Source: Bacteroidota bacterium
GTDB lineage: Bacteria > Bacteroidota > Bacteroidia > Chitinophagales > Chitinophagaceae
Direction of reading: 5' to 3'
Assembly: GCA_018266575.1 (NCBI GenBank)
Contig: JAFEAE010000009.1
Location: 22,262-86,261 of the forward strand
Length of the DNA: 64,000 bases
Both the position numbers and the translations under genes were made by a program. Below are positions 62,201 to 64,000 of the stretch, piece by piece. The stretch's first letter is position 1. Every line of letters begins with the position of its first letter. Under the pieces are notes generated by a model that did no database searches, was not told where the DNA came from, and saw nothing but the letters and a program-made list of their open reading frames with translations.

Positions 62201-64000
62201 ATATCCGGTAACTTTTACTTTCCATTTTTCTTCATTGCCTGGCGATGTTTTATCCCGGAAAGTTTCATAACTGATATTTAATTCTTTGTTGCTCCATGGC
62301 ACACTGATCGTTTTATTACTTATGTAAAAACGGTTATTTTTTACAAACGCATAGAATGCACCAAAACCTCCACGGTCGTTTTCTGTGATAGAAAAATCTG
62401 TAGATTTTTTTTCATTATTAATCGTGAAGAAAGAATAATTATCAGATGACTGACGAAGCGAGAGTGTCTTTATACTGTCGACTGAAAACTGACGACCGTC
62501 GACTTCCTGTATCACAAACACATCTTTCGCAGACGATCCTACTTCGGCAGATACTTTCTTTCCCGGCTCCGTAATAGCATAATTGTCGAAAACCCAATTG
62601 TACTGAGGGTTTGCGGGGCTTCCTGATTTTGAATCATGCAATTGGATGTATTTGATGTTCTTGACGTCTTCGCCGTATTTGTCTTTGGCTGTCACTTCAA
62701 TTACATACCAGCCGCCGGAAAACGATGACCGATGACCGATGACCGATGTCCGGCTTAGATCGAATATTCCTGTTGATTTGGTACTATCGCTTGCATCAAA
62801 AACTTTTTCCGTTTTCTCCCAGCTTTCTTTTTTTGTTTCATCACTATATTCATCATTCGGGAAATTTTTGATGTACTCTTCTTTAGCCATCACAAATTCA
62901 TCTTGTTGTTGCCAGTAACGTTGGCGTATTAATCTGTCAGGAGCCTTTAATTTATAGATAGACACATTTACTTTGGCCGGTTCAAATTCACCGGAAAGGT
63001 TTTCTGTTTTGATGAAAATATTTTTCAAACTATCCGCAACTAAATTATCTCCATAAGGCAAACTGATTGAAAGATTGAGTGATTTATATCCGACAGAAAC
63101 ACTTGTCTGCCCGCTTCTCGTTTCACCATTAATATCTGTTACATCTGCAGAAACAGAATAATCAAACACAGGTTCCGTTTTCTTGTCGATCGATCTATCG
63201 GGAATTGCCGCAAATGTGATAAAGAATTTTCCATCAGCATTTGTTTTGATCTCGCCATGCGCAATCTCCTGCGATGAACTGCGTGGAATTCCCCGGCGCC
63301 AGTAAAGCCATTCATACGGGAAGCGTGCCTGCCTGGTAACCCTGTATTTTACAACGGCGCCATCAATAGTATTTCCTGCATACGCATTTGCAGAGCCTGT
63401 AACCCTGATGCTGTCATTAAGCCGGTATGAACCTTTCAGCGTTTCGTATTCCACATGGAATTTCGGACGTTTGTATTCTTCCACAGAAAAACGTTGTTCA
63501 CTTTCTGTGGAATCATCACTGATCCTGAATTCGCCATTCAGTAAATTTTCAGGCAGAATAAATTTGCCATTATATGAACCAAAATCATTGGTGGTTACAA
63601 AAACAGAATCTACTTTTTCTTCATTCGCATCAAGCAGAAATACTTTAGTTTTTAATTGTGAAATTATTTTAGGCTTTTTAGAATCGAAATCCCTGGTGAT
63701 AACAATCCCTTTAAAATATACTGTTTGCCCCGGGCGATAAATAGCCCGGTCTGTGAAGAAAAAAGTTTTCAGATTATTTTTTTCATAATCAGATTTATTG
63801 ACTGCCAGGTCATCATCAACCCAATACGCATATTGGTTGACGTTTTCATCAATATACAAATGATCATTCATCGCGGTAAATTCCAAAGTAAGCATATCAT
63901 TGTTGGTTGTTTTGGACGGCACCATGCTGAAGAAGCCATGTGTATCTGTATTGAAATTTTCACCTTTGCGCTCTACATATTTGCCGAATTTACTGTCGTA
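59288..64000 (-). CDS. Alpha-2-macroglobulin family protein (partial, 5' end outside window)
   Basis: At least 1570 residues. The frame stays open to the right edge, so the ATG at 63925 is internal. Macroglobulin MG2-type domains come first (TDRAIYRPGQTVYFKGIV), then the bait region, the A2M domain (FFPGLKTDSSGSVEFSFAMPEALTQWKW, FLREGDHVDLSTKIVNL) and the thioester site ECAEQ, matching CxEQ. An alpha/alpha-toroid (WFAGGPDDRYITQYILTGIGHLKKL) and a receptor-binding-like end follow. Such proteins trap attacking proteases in the periplasm. Four stretches encode dispersed or heptamer repeats in frame: nt 62724-62751, 62474-62508, 61214-61233 and 60844-60880. Confidence 0.95.
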   Translation of the reverse strand, partial: YDSKFGKYVERKGENFNTDTHGFFSMVPSKTTNNDMLTLEFTAMNDHLYIDENVNQYAYWVDDDLAVNKSDYEKNNLKTFFFTDRAIYRPGQTVYFKGIVITRDFDSKKPKIISQLKTKVFLLDANEEKVDSVFVTTNDFGSYNGKFILPENLLNGEFRISDDSTESEQRFSVEEYKRPKFHVEYETLKGSYRLNDSIRVTGSANAYAGNTIDGAVVKYRVTRQARFPYEWLYWRRGIPRSSSQEIAHGEIKTNADGKFFITFAAIPDRSIDKKTEPVFDYSVSADVTDINGETRSGQTSVSVGYKSLNLSISLPYGDNLVADSLKNIFIKTENLSGEFEPAKVNVSIYKLKAPDRLIRQRYWQQQDEFVMAKEEYIKNFPNDEYSDETKKESWEKTEKVFDASDSTKSTGIFDLSRTSVIGHRSSFSGGWYVIEVTAKDKYGEDVKNIKYIQLHDSKSGSPANPQYNWVFDNYAITEPGKKVSAEVGSSAKDVFVIQEVDGRQFSVDSIKTLSLRQSSDNYSFFTINNEKKSTDFSITENDRGGFGAFYAFVKNNRFYISNKTISVPWSNKELNISYETFRDKTSPGNEEKWKVKVTGYKKDKVAAEVLTSMYDASLDQLFRIHGWDKPNIWQIYSPNARWRVRPSFSITKSQDRNDYETYIYFDKTYDVINVATYGRFVGGRIYGMANSATNDKPGEAAQRISIAESAVPAQEMNVLFKNKKYKSVDSATKGLVVQDVQLEDVREDATTGIKINQSQIQIRKNFNETAFFFPGLKTDSSGSVEFSFAMPEALTQWKWMLFAHTKDLAFGYSEKSVVTQKELMVQPNVPRFLREGDHVDLSTKIVNLTDSEFTGQVELQLLDATTNQPVDGWFMNVQPNQYFTVAAKQSEVVNFNLQIPYQFNKPVTYRFVARVPKNTSTRAPSSSSGLSDGEENTLPVLSNRMLVTESLPLNINGSGKKDFKFEKLLQSGNSETLNNHSLTVEFTSDPAWYAVQALPYLMEFPHECAEQTFNRFYANALASTIVNSSPRIKEIFARWNAPLSSGRGAGGEVDTSALLSNLQKNQELKAVLLQETPWVLQGKTEAQQKKNIALLFDLAKMNGALESTLTKLQQMQTDNGGFPWFAGGPDDRYITQYILTGIGHLKKLHALPASANEKIDAIIKAALPYLDKKLKQDFTDLTKYKRNLASNNLGYTQIQYLYMRSFFSDHDVPGEVFPAMNYYHKQSQQFWLQQNKYMQGMIALELFRTGDLQKAKDILTSLKQNAIVNEELGMYWKENSTGYYWYQSPIEAQSLLIEAFSEIQKDQKTINNLKTWLLKQKQTQDWKTTKATADACYALLLQGTDWLGENKNVEIRLGNTVISSYDNKTEAGTGYFKKTIDGNFVKPEMGNINLSVTSPSTTSANQISTPSWGAVYWQYFENLDKITTAATPLQLTKKLFIERNTDRGPVLELIAENGVLKVGDKIKVRIELKVDRDMEYVHLKDMRAACMEPINVLSEYKWQDGLGYYETTKDASTNFFFNWLPKGTYVFEYPLFVMATGNFSNGVTTIQCMYAPEFTSHSEGIRVNVE
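60844..60880 (+). repeat. CCTCACCC-type repeat inside the macroglobulin gene
   Basis: A unit of the family seen at 3702 and 38694/38782, with core CCTCTCCCAGAGGAGAGG. On the coding strand it reads APLSSGRGAGGEV in frame. Confidence 0.8.
61214..61233 (+). repeat. CCTGAGCTTGACGAAGGG repeat, copy 3, inside the macroglobulin gene
   Basis: Exact copy of 58927-58945, in frame, encoding APSSSSGL, almost the same peptide as in the FAD oxidoreductase (RPSSSSGL). Confidence 0.85.
62474..62508. repeat. 7-bp repeat array inside coding sequence
   Basis: Five consecutive units near ACTGACG (ACTGTCG, ACTGAAA, ACTGACG, ACCGTCG, ACTTCCT) within the macroglobulin gene, translated in frame as part of QEVDGRQFSVDS. 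Confidence 0.6.
62724..62751. repeat. Four tandem 7-bp units inside coding sequence
   Basis: GATGACC occurs three times in a row followed by GATGTCC. On the coding strand the stretch is translated in frame as part of SVIGHRSSFSG in the macroglobulin-like protein. Confidence 0.8.

Overview
The window (about 40% GC by eye) looks like a chromosomal segment of a Bacteroidota bacterium, most likely of the Chitinophagaceae type. The reasons are a SusC/SusD pair, many exported glycoside hydrolases, outer-membrane barrel and DUF4382-type lipoproteins, promoters of the TTTG / TAnnTTTG kind, and an almost complete lack of Shine-Dalgarno sites. No tRNA, rRNA, phage, transposase or CRISPR was recognised. 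Both ends cut a gene.

Region 1 (about 1-34,550) is a large glycan-utilisation locus. It holds a GH3 enzyme with a PA14 domain, a sialidase-like BNR protein, divergent AraC and ROK regulators, SusC and SusD, GH35 beta-galactosidase, two GH29 alpha-fucosidases, GH20 hexosaminidase, GH27 alpha-galactosidase and an unassigned 726-residue hydrolase-like protein. The activities would suit a fucosylated, galactose- and HexNAc-containing glycan such as a complex N-glycan; this is inference. Between SusD and GH35 lies an unusual tight four-gene redox cassette (12,817-19,431): a CPIC redoxin, a cytochrome c/copper type II monooxygenase, a giant FG-GAP/UnbV protein and a vanadium-haloperoxidase-like PAP2 protein. 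The metal-ligand residues expected for the last member and for the monooxygenase are present. This SusCD-linked redox module is the best candidate for an undescribed system. A Tat-exported phospholipase C and a truncated ECF sigma factor also lie here.

Region 2 (34,658-40,312, minus strand) is a methionine operon. A promoter, a SAM-I riboswitch and an intrinsic terminator precede a cystathionine synthase/lyase, O-acetylhomoserine sulfhydrylase, homoserine O-acetyltransferase and homoserine dehydrogenase.

Region 3 (40,648-64,000) is mostly housekeeping: an HtrA-like membrane protease, RarA, a GNAT enzyme, an outer-membrane protein, a nucleotidase, UvrA, a DUF4382 lipoprotein, GH18 chitinase, AspRS, two tandem MtfA-like peptidases, a GIY-YIG protein, an FAD oxidoreductase and a partial alpha-2-macroglobulin.

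The intergenic DNA is remarkable. At ten or more loci it consists of degenerate 7-bp tandem repeats. The heptamer word usually differs from locus to locus, the arrays are often arranged as facing inverted pairs, and they start within a few bases of stop codons. Several other dispersed repeat families are present, and some have entered coding sequence in frame, most clearly in the macroglobulin gene and at the N-terminus of the FAD oxidoreductase.
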